DNA of 7,735 nucleotides from Nitrososphaerales archaeon TH5894 (GCA_014523485.1 JAATVK010000217.1:1-7735), one strand, 5' to 3'. Numbered from the stretch's first letter, positions 1 through 6,299 are shown. The notes: generated from the letters alone by a model not told the origin. Numbers and translations: made by a program.

Positions 1-60
1 CTTTCAATGAAAAGGTAAAGGCCTTAAAATATGTAATATTAAGTTCTTTACCCTCTATGA

Positions 61-68
61 TTAAATAG
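61..68 (+). promoter_or_regulatory. TATA-like box of the PAC2 gene
   Basis: The octamer TTAAATAG begins 37 nt before the ATG at 98. Archaeal TATA boxes are centred about 26-27 nt before the transcription start, so transcription should begin near 88-91 and the leader would be about 8-10 nt, too short for a Shine-Dalgarno site. The same spacing recurs before other genes here. Assigned by motif and position only. Confidence 0.5.
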
Positions 69-97
69 TATGTAATACAATTTGACAGTGAATTTAA

Positions 98-943
98 ATG
101 GTACAACATACCAAATTCTCTTCTTATGATGGAAAGACTTCATTATTTTCATTACCAAATACAATAAAATTAAATAATCCTTTACTTATTGCAGGTTTTC
201 CTGGTCCTGGTTTGGTGGGTTCAATAAGCATTAATTATGTCATTAAAAAATTAGAGATGCAACAAATTTTTTGTTTTGAGTCAGAATTTATAGTTCCTGG
301 TGTTATTTTTATGGATGGTAAATTACATCATCCTTTTAGGATTTACTCAAATTCAGAAGGTACTATTTGTGCAGTGGTATGCGAAGCTCCCATAATGATT
401 AATGGATTGCATTCAGTATTAGATGCTCTTGCTACGTGGGCCGAAGATATTGGTATTAATAATGTTTTTGTTATTGATGGAATGTCTATTGGCCGAGTTT
501 CTGATACCGAGGTTAATTCTCCGGTAATATCTCATTCCAAACGCAATCCTATTATTTTATCAAGTGATGAAAGTAAGATTATTAATTCCAATAATAATAA
601 AAAGGACTTAAATATTGAATCTCTAATTGAAGGTTCAAGTACTTTTATAGGAGGTATAGCAGGAGGTTTATTATCTTCATGTATATCACATAATATTTCT
701 TGTTCAGTGATTTTTATTCCCACTCAATCAGGCATACCAGATCCTGACGGTGCTGCATTAACAATTGAATTATTACAAAATACAATTTCTAATAATAACT
801 TTAGAGTAGATACAACAGAATTAAAAAAACAAGGAGAAGAAATGAAACACAAGTTAATTAATTTAATTAAATCTATTAAACAACAACAAGAACAATCCCA
901 ATTAATTCATGATTCAAAAAATGATCCTATAATGTATTCCTAA
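98..943 (+). CDS. PAC2-family protein (archaeal proteasome assembly chaperone homologue, PbaA/PbaB-like)
   Basis: A 281-residue protein of the PAC2 / proteasome-assembly-chaperone family. The family signature is clear: the glycine/proline-rich loop GFPGPGLVG at residues 33-41, then a Rossmann-like alpha/beta core with VFVIDGMSIGR (123-133), the glycine-rich FIGGIAGGLL (183-192) and SVIFIPTQSG (203-212). The tail from about 240 to 270 is charged and Gln-rich, probably helical or coiled coil. The last three residues are Met-Tyr-Ser, which fits the HbYX motif (hydrophobic-Tyr-any) by which proteasome activators and assembly factors dock into alpha-ring pockets. In archaea one PAC2 homologue, PbaB, is known to bind and activate the 20S proteasome without ATP; whether this protein assembles or activates is inference. 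Residues 160-175 are an Asn/Lys/Ser-rich, likely disordered insertion. The ATG is chosen because a TATA-like box lies 37 nt upstream. It appears monocistronic. Confidence 0.85.
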   Translation: MVQHTKFSSYDGKTSLFSLPNTIKLNNPLLIAGFPGPGLVGSISINYVIKKLEMQQIFCFESEFIVPGVIFMDGKLHHPFRIYSNSEGTICAVVCEAPIMINGLHSVLDALATWAEDIGINNVFVIDGMSIGRVSDTEVNSPVISHSKRNPIILSSDESKIINSNNNKKDLNIESLIEGSSTFIGGIAGGLLSSCISHNISCSVIFIPTQSGIPDPDGAALTIELLQNTISNNNFRVDTTELKKQGEEMKHKLINLIKSIKQQQEQSQLIHDSKNDPIMYS

Positions 944-1364
944 GTCCAAGTTTTTGCATTATTATAGAATTAAATAGTCATTATTAATATACCAAAAGTA
1001 TCAATATTTATTTTTCTACTGGTTTAGTTTATTTATTTAGGTTGAATACTTATTATTAGTATGATAATTTTATATTCCACAAATAATGATATTATAGGAA
1101 ATTATATAGATACTATACATTTTTCCTTGTTTCTTTTTAAAGATTTTTACTATCTTAGAGAAATTCAAACTCCTAAACTAAATATCCATTATTTGCTTTA
1201 AAGTATATATGATAAATTTGGCCTTCCATCTACCTTCGAGTTAATTCCTTAAGACAGTTACAAATAGTATTGATACGTCCATTATCTTCATAAACATGTA
1301 TTTAAAGAATAATTTATATAATTTATCTATAACCTTTTAATAAATTAGAGATTACTCAAAGGTA
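944..1364. other. Non-coding AT-rich interval
   Basis: A 421-nt gap between the PAC2 gene and the KGG-repeat gene. A short T-run just after the PAC2 stop (about 953-957) could help end transcription. On the minus strand around 1215-1300 a short open frame reads like a helix-turn-helix piece (NTICNCLKELTRR) but is cut by in-frame stops; this is too weak to call a gene. No RNA gene or repeat array is visible. Confidence 0.5.
1313..1320 (+). promoter_or_regulatory. Possible TATA box of the KGG-repeat gene
   Basis: TTTATATA begins 52 nt before the ATG at 1365, which would put the transcription start near 1340-1343 and give a leader of about 22-25 nt, longer than for the other genes here. The surroundings are so AT-rich that other boxes (for example near 1300) are equally possible. 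Confidence 0.25.
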
Positions 1365-1562
1365 ATGGCTAAAGATAATAAAAAAAATACTAATAGAGGA
1401 TTGGCATCTGCCAACGATGAAACAAGAGCAAGAGTTGCAAGAGAAGGTGGTAAAGCTCCTCATGGTGAAAGAGGTTTACAAGCGACGGATGATGAAACAA
1501 GAGCAAGAGTTGCAAGAGAAGGAGGTAGAGCTTCTCATGGTGGTAGAAGAAAAACGGATTGA
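1365..1562 (+). CDS. Small KGG-repeat stress-type protein (GsiB/con-10-like)
   Basis: A 65-residue, highly charged, Gly/Arg/Ala-rich protein with two copies of a 25-residue unit (residues 11-35 and 36-60). Each contains DETRARVAREGGKA or DETRARVAREGGRA followed by a His-Gly step. This matches the KGG motif of stress-induced proteins such as Bacillus GsiB and fungal con-10, which are small hydrophilic, LEA-like proteins made under general or desiccation stress. No hydrophobic core, membrane segment or signal peptide is present, so it is probably soluble and largely disordered. The exact role (DNA, protein or membrane protection) is unknown. It stands alone with more than 400 nt of non-coding DNA on each side. 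The coding sequence is clearly richer in GC than its surroundings because of its Arg/Gly/Ala content. The ATG has no proper Shine-Dalgarno. Confidence 0.8.
   Translation: MAKDNKKNTNRGLASANDETRARVAREGGKAPHGERGLQATDDETRARVAREGGRASHGGRRKTD
1395..1544 (+). repeat. Two tandem 75-nt coding repeats in the KGG gene
   Basis: Two 25-codon units, 1395-1469 and 1470-1544, lie in tandem. Within them, 32 nt beginning at 1416 and at 1491 are identical base for base, including third positions, while the unit starts differ. This fits internal duplication with either recent origin or gene conversion. Confidence 0.85.
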
Positions 1563-1967
1563 AAGAATTCTGAGAAAGGATATAATAAACTGACTTAATT
1601 AGCTTATAATCAAATTTTTTTACAATAAATAGTTAATCCAATATTTAAAAATAAATATACTCCTATGTAACACCTTTCTTATTTACATAAAATTATTTAA
1701 TAAAAATTACTATTTCAAAGATAACATATTAAAATTAACATCTATTCTACATTTGTTGCATTAGAAATTTTTTAGAAATAACACATCCTTAAAGATAAAT
1801 ATTGATAAAACTGAAACAATATATTTAAAAGAAAATAATTAAATCATTATTTATGAAGTTCTGAATAAGAATCTGTTGATGCTAAGATAGGTGAATTAGT
1901 AACGAATTCAATATCATATCACCTTTATTAATTTAAGTTTTGATATAAAATGGAAGAAGTTTAACTC
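1563..1967. other. Non-coding AT-rich interval
   Basis: About 405 nt without a supportable gene on either strand. It contains a run of seven T at 1615-1621, about 53 nt after the KGG stop, which is a plausible archaeal T-rich transcription terminator for that gene. Nothing else structured was found. Confidence 0.45.
1615..1621 (+). terminator. T-run, possible archaeal terminator after the KGG gene
   Basis: Seven consecutive T on the coding strand, 53 nt beyond the stop codon. Archaeal RNA polymerase ends transcription at oligo-T tracts without needing a hairpin. In such AT-rich DNA T-runs are common, so the call is weak. Confidence 0.3.
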
Positions 1968-2266
1968 TTATGTTCTATCCTCTATTACCTCATCAGGCAT
2001 CTTTTGATATGTTTTATATATTTCCTCATTCTTGTTATTTATATCCACTTTAGAATTTGAAGAATATACGATCTTTAACAAAACACTTCCTCCCAATCTT
2101 TATATGAAGTTTCAAAGTAGATCAAATCTAATAATAGTTTTGGGTGAACCTTAGGAATTAATTTTGCACATTCTGATAAAGAATGTTTATAAAATAATAA
2201 GTCGCTCTGCCTCAGTTACACTATTAATAGAAGAAGGAAAATTATATATTAATTTTTATTTTCCAT
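1968..2266 (-). pseudogene. Decayed gene remnant with several frameshifts, function unknown
   Basis: On the minus strand, protein-like sequence continues across three frames. From a possible ATG at 2266 comes MENKN and a stop; a second frame then reads IYNFPSSINSVTEAERL. A frame from 2215 to 2075 reads LLFYKHSLSECAKLIPKV and LLLDLIYFETSYKDWEEVF before a TAA. Restoring one T in the T-run just before that stop (about 2080-2083) continues as NKNEEIYKTYQKMPDEVIED, ending at TAA 1968-1970. The amphipathic helices, the charged composition and the continuity after simple frame changes suggest a once-intact soluble protein of about 95 residues. I do not recognise the family; a small DNA-binding or regulatory protein is only a guess. 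The last reading frame could alternatively be chance, since each intact piece is under 50 codons. Confidence 0.45.
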
Positions 2267-2647
2267 TTTGAATTATCTTATGCAAATTAAGTTTTGTTCT
2301 AAAAAATCTCACTCTTCCTATATATATAATTCCATTGAGGTATAAGATATTTATTAATCTGATATATCTATGTCAAATCTTTTTGGCTGTTGCCTACAGT
2401 GTATAAAAATCATGTAATCATAGAATAAGTTTTGAATAACTTACTTCTAGTTTTATTATATCACTAATATCTTGCAACTATCATATTTTATTTGATTTAA
2501 TAAAATTTAGATTTTATATATGGAATTATATATGTATATTGTTTAACCTACTTAATGATTTTTGATTACATTCAGTAGAAAATATTTAATAATTATCAGT
2601 AATGAATCTTTAATAGAGAATATATGTAGGTATAATTTATTTTAGCA
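2267..2647. other. Non-coding AT-rich interval
   Basis: About 380 nt of very AT-rich DNA with many TA-rich tracts and stops in all frames. It should hold the promoter of the minus-strand remnant (a TATATATA tract near 2320-2330) but nothing else I can support. Confidence 0.4.
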
Positions 2648-2655
2648 TTTAAATA
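2648..2655 (+). promoter_or_regulatory. TATA box of the 117-residue hypothetical gene
   Basis: TTTAAATA begins 39 nt before the ATG at 2687, predicting transcription start near 2677-2680 and a leader of about 7-10 nt. Sequence and spacing match the boxes before the zinc-finger and phasin-like genes, which supports both the promoter and the start codon. Confidence 0.5.
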
Positions 2656-2686
2656 GTTTATGATTTAGTATATATACGTATCGAAT

Positions 2687-3040
2687 ATGCCCTTTGAAAC
2701 TTGTTTTAAAGATAATGGGAGCAATTTAAGTTATGATGACCATATTACACCACAGCCAAAAATGGTATCTAATGCGAAAAAGACATCCAAATCAAAATCG
2801 AAGACTATTAAGCTTTATGATTTAATTGCTATAAAATTTCCTGGTGAAGGGCAGACTCTTTCTGGATTTATAACAATTAAATATACCTACAATCCGAAAA
2901 ATGGAATAATAACTTACTCTGATATAAATTATAGTGATAAAAGAATGGAGAAATATCTAGAAGATAATCCGAATGTTATAAGAAATATAGATTCTTATTT
3001 AAAAAATAAAATGTTAGAATCAGAATTGAAATCCAATTAG
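2687..3040 (+). CDS. Hypothetical protein, 117 residues
   Basis: I do not recognise this protein. The first 25 residues are polar. Residues 26-41 form a basic Lys/Ser-rich linker (KKTSKSKSKTIK), probably disordered. Residues 42-80 look like alternating beta strands (LYDLIAIKFPG, SGFITIKYTY, GIITYSDINY). The C-terminal 35 residues are charged and probably helical (MEKYLEDNPNVIRNIDSYL). No signal peptide, membrane segment or metal-binding motif is present. The coding assignment rests on a full open frame, amino-acid composition that is sensible for a soluble protein, and a well-placed TATA box 39 nt before the ATG. It is convergent with the response-regulator gene, with only 35 nt between the two stop codons. 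It is most likely a lineage-restricted thaumarchaeal protein. Confidence 0.65.
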   Translation: MPFETCFKDNGSNLSYDDHITPQPKMVSNAKKTSKSKSKTIKLYDLIAIKFPGEGQTLSGFITIKYTYNPKNGIITYSDINYSDKRMEKYLEDNPNVIRNIDSYLKNKMLESELKSN

Positions 3041-3063
3041 ATGGTTATGTAGATATAAAATTG

Positions 3064-3069
3064 AAAAAA
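3064..3069 (-). terminator. Short T-run after the response-regulator gene
   Basis: Six A on the plus strand give six T on the minus strand, 7-12 nt beyond the response-regulator stop and inside the 35-nt gap between the two convergent genes. It could serve as an archaeal oligo-T terminator; evidence is limited to the run itself. Confidence 0.3.
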
Positions 3070-3075
3070 TGTTTA

Positions 3076-3441
3076 TTAGTCTGACAAGGACATTTTAACT
3101 ATCTCAACCAATTTCTTTAAATAAATAGGTTTATTCAAAAATTTTTCAATTTTAACTTCTTTTAACTCTTCTCCTGTGATATCAAATGCGGTCATTAAGA
3201 TGACTTTTATGTTATTATCAATTTCAGCTATCTTTTTTACCAATTCTATCCCACTCATTTTAGGCATTCGTACATCTGAAATAATCAAGACATATTTATT
3301 ATGATTTTTGGTACACTCTGCTAATGCCTTTAAAGGATCATTAAAACATTTCACCTCATATCCAGCACTAGTTAGGATTTCTTTAAATAAATTGGTGATA
3401 TCGATTTCATCATCGATAATCATAATCTTTTGCCTTGACAA
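3076..3441 (-). CDS. Single-domain CheY-like response regulator receiver protein
   Basis: A stand-alone receiver domain of about 121 residues with every key residue, numbered from the TTG at 3441: acidic pair D10/D11 in IMIIDDE, phospho-acceptor D56 in LIISDVRMPKMSG, T84 in VILMTAF, and K104 followed by Pro in FLNKPI. It should be phosphorylated by a histidine kinase and act by protein-protein contact, since no output domain follows. No kinase gene lies in the window, so it is an orphan. No ATG lies before the domain: the longest frame begins at GTG 3474 and would add a hydrophobic stretch (MIIVLSFSVFI) unusual for the family, whereas TTG at 3441 gives the normal CheY start (SRQKIMIIDDE). I prefer the TTG, with a TATA-like TAATTATA at about 3475-3482; the GTG start cannot be excluded. 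Confidence 0.85.
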   Translation of the reverse strand: MSRQKIMIIDDEIDITNLFKEILTSAGYEVKCFNDPLKALAECTKNHNKYVLIISDVRMPKMSGIELVKKIAEIDNNIKVILMTAFDITGEELKEVKIEKFLNKPIYLKKLVEIVKMSLSD

Positions 3442-3840
3442 TATAAATACTGAAAACGATAATACAATTATCACTATAATTAGTTATTGTTTAATAAATT
3501 ATTGATTTTTGGTTGCTCTTTATGAATGACATTCTAGAAAAATTAACCAAGAGGTAATTAATAATAACATCAATGTTACATTAAAAAAAATTTTTATTAC
3601 TTGTAATCGTATATAATGAATATTATCTATAGTTTTTTCGTATGGCCAATTTATATTCCAATTTTAAACCCCATAAATATAATCTTTATATAAAATTTAT
3701 TTCAATTAATATAAATAAATTTTCCTATCAACAATATCACTATGACCAGGAAATATGCTATATAATTAAAGAGATTTTAATTATTTAAAATATTTCATTT
3801 TATTAATCTTTCTGTAAAATAAATGGCAATATTCTTCTTG
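3442..3840. other. Mostly non-coding interval
   Basis: About 400 nt between the start of the response regulator and the stop of the DUF6659-like gene. It contains the response-regulator promoter region and, on the plus strand at 3522-3557, an 11-codon frame that is too short to call. AT-rich, with an A/T tract near 3583-3596. No RNA gene seen. Confidence 0.4.
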
Positions 3841-4236
3841 TTATATCGATACAAATTGTTCCTTAGTTTCGCTTATTAAAGGTAGAACTTTATCCATGAT
3901 TATTTTATCAAAATCGAGTTCGTCGAAATCTAGACTCATGAGCAAAAAGTAATTACCATTGATAGGGATGGTAGCTCTATTAAGTTTTTCATATTTTCCA
4001 AAAGCATATATTAATTTCCCTATTTTTTGTTCAAATTTTGATCTCGTTTTTTGTCTTGAAATTGCGTTAGACGCATATTCTTCATTCTCTTCTTCCGTAA
4101 GTAGAGGATGCAGATCCTCACGATATTTTTCATTAAGAATTAAGCCTTCTCGATTAGTTAAACCGACCCAACGAATTGATTTGTCAAGGTGTAATATAGT
4201 ATTTGTAAATGAATAAATAAATTCGTATGGAATCAT
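3841..4236 (-). CDS. DUF6659-like thaumarchaeal protein
   Basis: A 131-residue soluble protein resembling the DUF6659 group that occurs in many copies in soil Thaumarchaeota. The recognisable pattern is an N-terminal helix ending in LDKSIRWVGLTNREG (17-31), a central TEEENEEYASNAISRQKTR segment (47-65), the basic-aromatic stretch KIGKLIYAFGKYEKLNRATIPI (within 71-92, beta and helix) and the strand NYFLLMSLD (95-103). The order of helix, two strands, helices and strands recalls small sensory or roadblock/profilin-like folds, but that is inference; the molecular function is unknown. Abundance beside two-component genes in these genomes hints at a role in signalling. It is transcribed alone, in the same direction as the response regulator but about 370-400 nt upstream of it. 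An inverted repeat (4243-4280) sits in its promoter region. Confidence 0.75.
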   Translation of the reverse strand: MIPYEFIYSFTNTILHLDKSIRWVGLTNREGLILNEKYREDLHPLLTEEENEEYASNAISRQKTRSKFEQKIGKLIYAFGKYEKLNRATIPINGNYFLLMSLDFDELDFDKIIMDKVLPLISETKEQFVSI

Positions 4237-4242
4237 ATATAA

Positions 4243-4280
4243 TTACGTTATCATCGAATAAAAAAAGTTTGTTAACGTAA
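4243..4280. promoter_or_regulatory. 8-bp inverted repeat in the DUF6659-like gene promoter (candidate operator)
   Basis: TTACGTTA at 4243-4250 is perfectly complementary to TAACGTAA at 4273-4280, with a 22-nt spacer; the arm centres are 30 bp apart, about three helical turns. The spacer holds the T-rich TATA-like tract on the minus strand, upstream of the ATG at 4236, so a dimeric regulator bound to the arms would straddle the promoter. No regulator is identified. Confidence 0.3.
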
Positions 4281-4366
4281 AATCTATTCATATTGTAACT
4301 AAGAGAAAATTCTTATTTTTTATATATTAATCTACAAAACTCAAAAGATTAATAGACTATTTCATT

Positions 4367-4372
4367 AAAAAA
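4367..4372 (-). terminator. T-run after phaC
   Basis: Six T on the minus strand (A on plus) about 33 nt past the phaC stop, preceded by ordinary AT-rich sequence and no hairpin. Plausible archaeal oligo-T termination of the phaE-phaC transcript. Confidence 0.3.
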
Positions 4373-4404
4373 CCTGAGTTTCATCTAGTATAATAGCTTT
4401 ATTT

Positions 4405-5523
4405 TTAAACATCAGATCTAGAAAATAACCATTTTCCAACTCTTGGAAGTACATTTAATTGTGAATAGCTACTAGCAATTAAGCCAACATGTCCAGTTGG
4501 AAATCTCATTAATCTCTTATCTATACTTGATACTAGATTATTTAATGCGACACTTCCTTCGGGAGAAACGAGATGGTCTTCGTCAGCGACTATGTTTAAC
4601 ACGGGGATATAGATTTTTGATAGATCTATTACTTTAGATCCTAATTTCAATTTATTTTTTGCTAAAAGATTATTTTGGTAAATATCTTTTATCCATTGTT
4701 TAAACACCTCGCCTGTTATAGGAGGTACATCATATAACCATTTTTCTATTCTTAAGAAATTTTCAACGAATTTTTTATCATCTATATGCTCGAGAAGTGT
4801 GAAGTATTTGTTCATACCTTGTTTAAATGGTTTAAGAGCCGAAAAGCAAGTACGAAGTAATTGTGGATGCATATTTCCTACTGAGTCGATAATTCTATCA
4901 ACATCCATGGTTCTGCCGAAATTTCCAATTACTGTGAGATCTTTGCTAGTATCAATTACAGGTGCTAAAGTTACTAAATTCTTAATTTTACGTTGATTCA
5001 AAGTAGTGTACATTACCGACATTGTCGCCCCCATGCAATATCCGTGCAAGGTTAGCTTATCTACATAACACTCATTTATAATTAGGTTCACACAATCATC
5101 AATGAAACAATTTACATAATCATCAAAATTGATATATTTGTCATTTAAAGTTGGAGGTTTCCAGTCGATAAGGTAAACATCAAAACCTTGAAATAAAAGA
5201 TTCCTGATCCAACTTTTATCGCCCTGCAAATCTAATATATAAGATTTATTAATTAAGGCATAAACAACTAGGAGAGGAGTTTTAATCGGTTTTTTAAAAA
5301 TAGGCTTGTAATGTAATAATCGATAGATGTTTGTTTCTTTTATTATTTGATGCTCGGTACCACCTACATCAATATCCTTAGGATTTTGGTAGAGTTGTGT
5401 GAATTTATCTATCTTTTTTGATAGATCCTGATTATATTTATCTAGAGATATAGATACATTTGGAGAATTTTCTTGTTTTGTAGGATTAGTAGTAGTATTA
5501 TTTAACAATTTTATTATCTTCAC
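4405..5523 (-). CDS. phaC: Class III poly(3-hydroxyalkanoate) synthase, catalytic subunit PhaC
   Basis: A 372-residue alpha/beta-hydrolase that polymerises (R)-3-hydroxyacyl-CoA into PHA at the granule surface, releasing CoA. The lipase-like box is GYCMGA (161-166) with nucleophile Cys163; the acid is Asp316 in ADEDHLVSPE (313-322) and the base is His345 in TGHVG (343-347). Spacings of 153 and 29 residues equal those of the Allochromatium vinosum class III enzyme (C149, D302, H331). Other family landmarks are LLVVYALINKSYILDLQ (84-100), GFDVYLIDW (113-121) and DDYVNCFIDDCV (134-145). Length is that of class III, not the long class I/II enzymes. The start is GTG at 5523: the codon just before it in frame is TGA, so the frame cannot extend further. 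It overlaps phaE by 26 nt, so translational coupling is likely. The N-terminal 45 residues are polar and poorly conserved. Confidence 0.95.
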   Translation of the reverse strand: MKIIKLLNNTTTNPTKQENSPNVSISLDKYNQDLSKKIDKFTQLYQNPKDIDVGGTEHQIIKETNIYRLLHYKPIFKKPIKTPLLVVYALINKSYILDLQGDKSWIRNLLFQGFDVYLIDWKPPTLNDKYINFDDYVNCFIDDCVNLIINECYVDKLTLHGYCMGATMSVMYTTLNQRKIKNLVTLAPVIDTSKDLTVIGNFGRTMDVDRIIDSVGNMHPQLLRTCFSALKPFKQGMNKYFTLLEHIDDKKFVENFLRIEKWLYDVPPITGEVFKQWIKDIYQNNLLAKNKLKLGSKVIDLSKIYIPVLNIVADEDHLVSPEGSVALNNLVSSIDKRLMRFPTGHVGLIASSYSQLNVLPRVGKWLFSRSDV

Positions 5524-6076
5524 TCATTATTATATCTATACTTTTTCTTAAATCTCGAACCTCACGTTTCAATTCTTGGATATCTTTGAGAAGTATATCA
5601 ACATCGTCTTTGGAAGACAGATTTAAGGGTAACAAGTATGTTTTAGATATATTTCTCAATAATTTATTATATTCAGAATAAGCACCCATTAAATCAGAAA
5701 CAAGAACTCCAAACTCTTTAGATTGGAACAAGTTAGTAAACGATTCTTCGAGAGTTCCAAGTATGAAACTTCTGTATTTCTTCAAATCTTGTTCAGACTG
5801 AATTGAGTATTCAGTTTTATTGTGTGGTATTTTATCTAATGCCTCTGTGTATGTTTTATTAATTTGAGTTACATAATTTAAATTAAAATATTGTATTTTT
5901 GATGTAATTAGTAAAAGGTCTTGTAAATTCTTGACAAGATTTGATGTTTCTTCTGTCAAAGAAAATGGACTAAACTTTGGAACATTATAGAATTTTTCCC
6001 AAAATTCCTGATATTTTTTTAATACTTCTTCAAACGGGATAGTAGAATTTTCGTGAAAAGATACCATGTCAATCAT
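5498..6076 (-). CDS. phaE: Class III PHA synthase subunit PhaE
   Basis: A 192-residue helical protein that partners PhaC in the class III synthase, where it is needed for full activity and complex assembly. The best-conserved part is the C-terminal segment: LPLNLSSKDDVDILLKDIQE (149-168), continuing into LKREVRDLRK (169-178), a coiled coil that matches the typical end of bacterial and haloarchaeal PhaE. The N-terminal segment EEVLKKYQEFWEKFYNVPKF (16-35) is also typical. It is much shorter than bacterial PhaE (about 350 residues) and close to haloarchaeal PhaE (about 180). It comes first in the phaE-phaC operon and its last 26 nt overlap phaC. Two starts are possible: ATG at 6076 (MIDMVSF) or ATG at 6067 (MVSF); the latter lies 38 nt from the TATA box, the spacing seen for the other genes, so 6067 may be the real start. 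Confidence 0.9.
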   Translation of the reverse strand: MIDMVSFHENSTIPFEEVLKKYQEFWEKFYNVPKFSPFSLTEETSNLVKNLQDLLLITSKIQYFNLNYVTQINKTYTEALDKIPHNKTEYSIQSEQDLKKYRSFILGTLEESFTNLFQSKEFGVLVSDLMGAYSEYNKLLRNISKTYLLPLNLSSKDDVDILLKDIQELKREVRDLRKSIDIIMSEDNKIVK

Positions 6077-6097
6077 ATACCATTGTATGTATTAAAA

Positions 6098-6105
6098 ATT
6101 ATATA
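6098..6105 (-). promoter_or_regulatory. TATA box of the phaE-phaC operon
   Basis: TATATAAT read on the minus strand, 29 nt before the ATG at 6076 and 38 nt before the ATG at 6067. Transcription would start near 6075-6078, so the mRNA is leaderless for the first ATG or has a leader of about 8-10 nt for the second. There is no Shine-Dalgarno. Confidence 0.5.
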
Positions 6106-6139
6106 TCTTTTTTTGTTTAATTTCACTTTGTTATGATTA

Positions 6140-6147
6140 TAACGTTA
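6140..6147. promoter_or_regulatory. Palindrome TAACGTTA upstream of the phaE promoter
   Basis: A self-complementary octamer centred about 42 nt upstream of the phaE TATA box, in the 94-nt gap between the zinc-finger gene and phaE. It resembles the arms of the inverted repeat at 4243-4280 but is not identical. It could be an operator; an octamer of this kind can also arise by chance. Confidence 0.2.
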
Positions 6148-6170
6148 CATAATTTAAGGATTAAATTAAC

Positions 6171-6299
6171 TTATTCACCTATTGAAGTATATTCTTTGGA
6201 ATGGACTTCCTTATAATGCTTTTCTGCTTCTGCTTTAGAAGGAAATTCCATAGCGCAAATTTGGCATCGTAGCGTTCCAGCATCATAATCATAAGTCAT
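6171..6299 (-). CDS. Small C2H2 zinc-finger protein, 42 residues
   Basis: A 42-residue protein made almost only of one C2H2 zinc finger. Cys12-x2-Cys15-x12-His28-x4-His33 is a standard finger spacing, with the finger hydrophobic positions Phe19 and Tyr29 and the typical run FPSKAEAEKHYKEVH between and around the histidines. The N-terminus is acidic (MTYDYDAGTL). Single-finger mini-proteins like this are widespread in archaea; some bind nucleic acid or proteins and act as regulators, but the target here is unknown. A TATA box TTTAAATA at 6328-6335 lies 36 nt before the ATG, which supports both gene and start. It is upstream of phaE on the same strand with a 94-nt gap and divergent from the phasin-like gene, so it is well placed to be co-regulated with, or to regulate, the PHA genes; that link is inference from position. 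Confidence 0.85.
   Translation of the reverse strand: MTYDYDAGTLRCQICAMEFPSKAEAEKHYKEVHSKEYTSIGE

Noticed and set aside
532..723. 63-codon minus-strand open frame inside the PAC2 gene
   Set aside because: It is antisense to a well-supported family domain and has no family signal of its own.
1170..1302. Minus-strand stretch reading like a helix-turn-helix fragment
   Set aside because: Only about 23 codons are open before in-frame stops and the similarity is vague; not enough to call a pseudogene.
3308..3505. 65-codon plus-strand open frame opposite the response regulator
   Set aside because: It is a shadow of the receiver-domain gene on the other strand, which has all its catalytic residues.
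3522..3557. Plus-strand 11-codon frame MNDILEKLTKR with a TATA-like tract about 33 nt upstream
   Set aside because: Too short, no family signal, and TATA-like tracts are common in this AT-rich gap.
3959..4216. 85-codon plus-strand open frame opposite the DUF6659-like gene
   Set aside because: It is antisense to a conserved protein; its Ser/Phe-rich composition is that of a reverse-strand shadow.
4799..4996. 65-codon plus-strand open frame inside phaC
   Set aside because: It is antisense to the PHA synthase core, with no motif or promoter.
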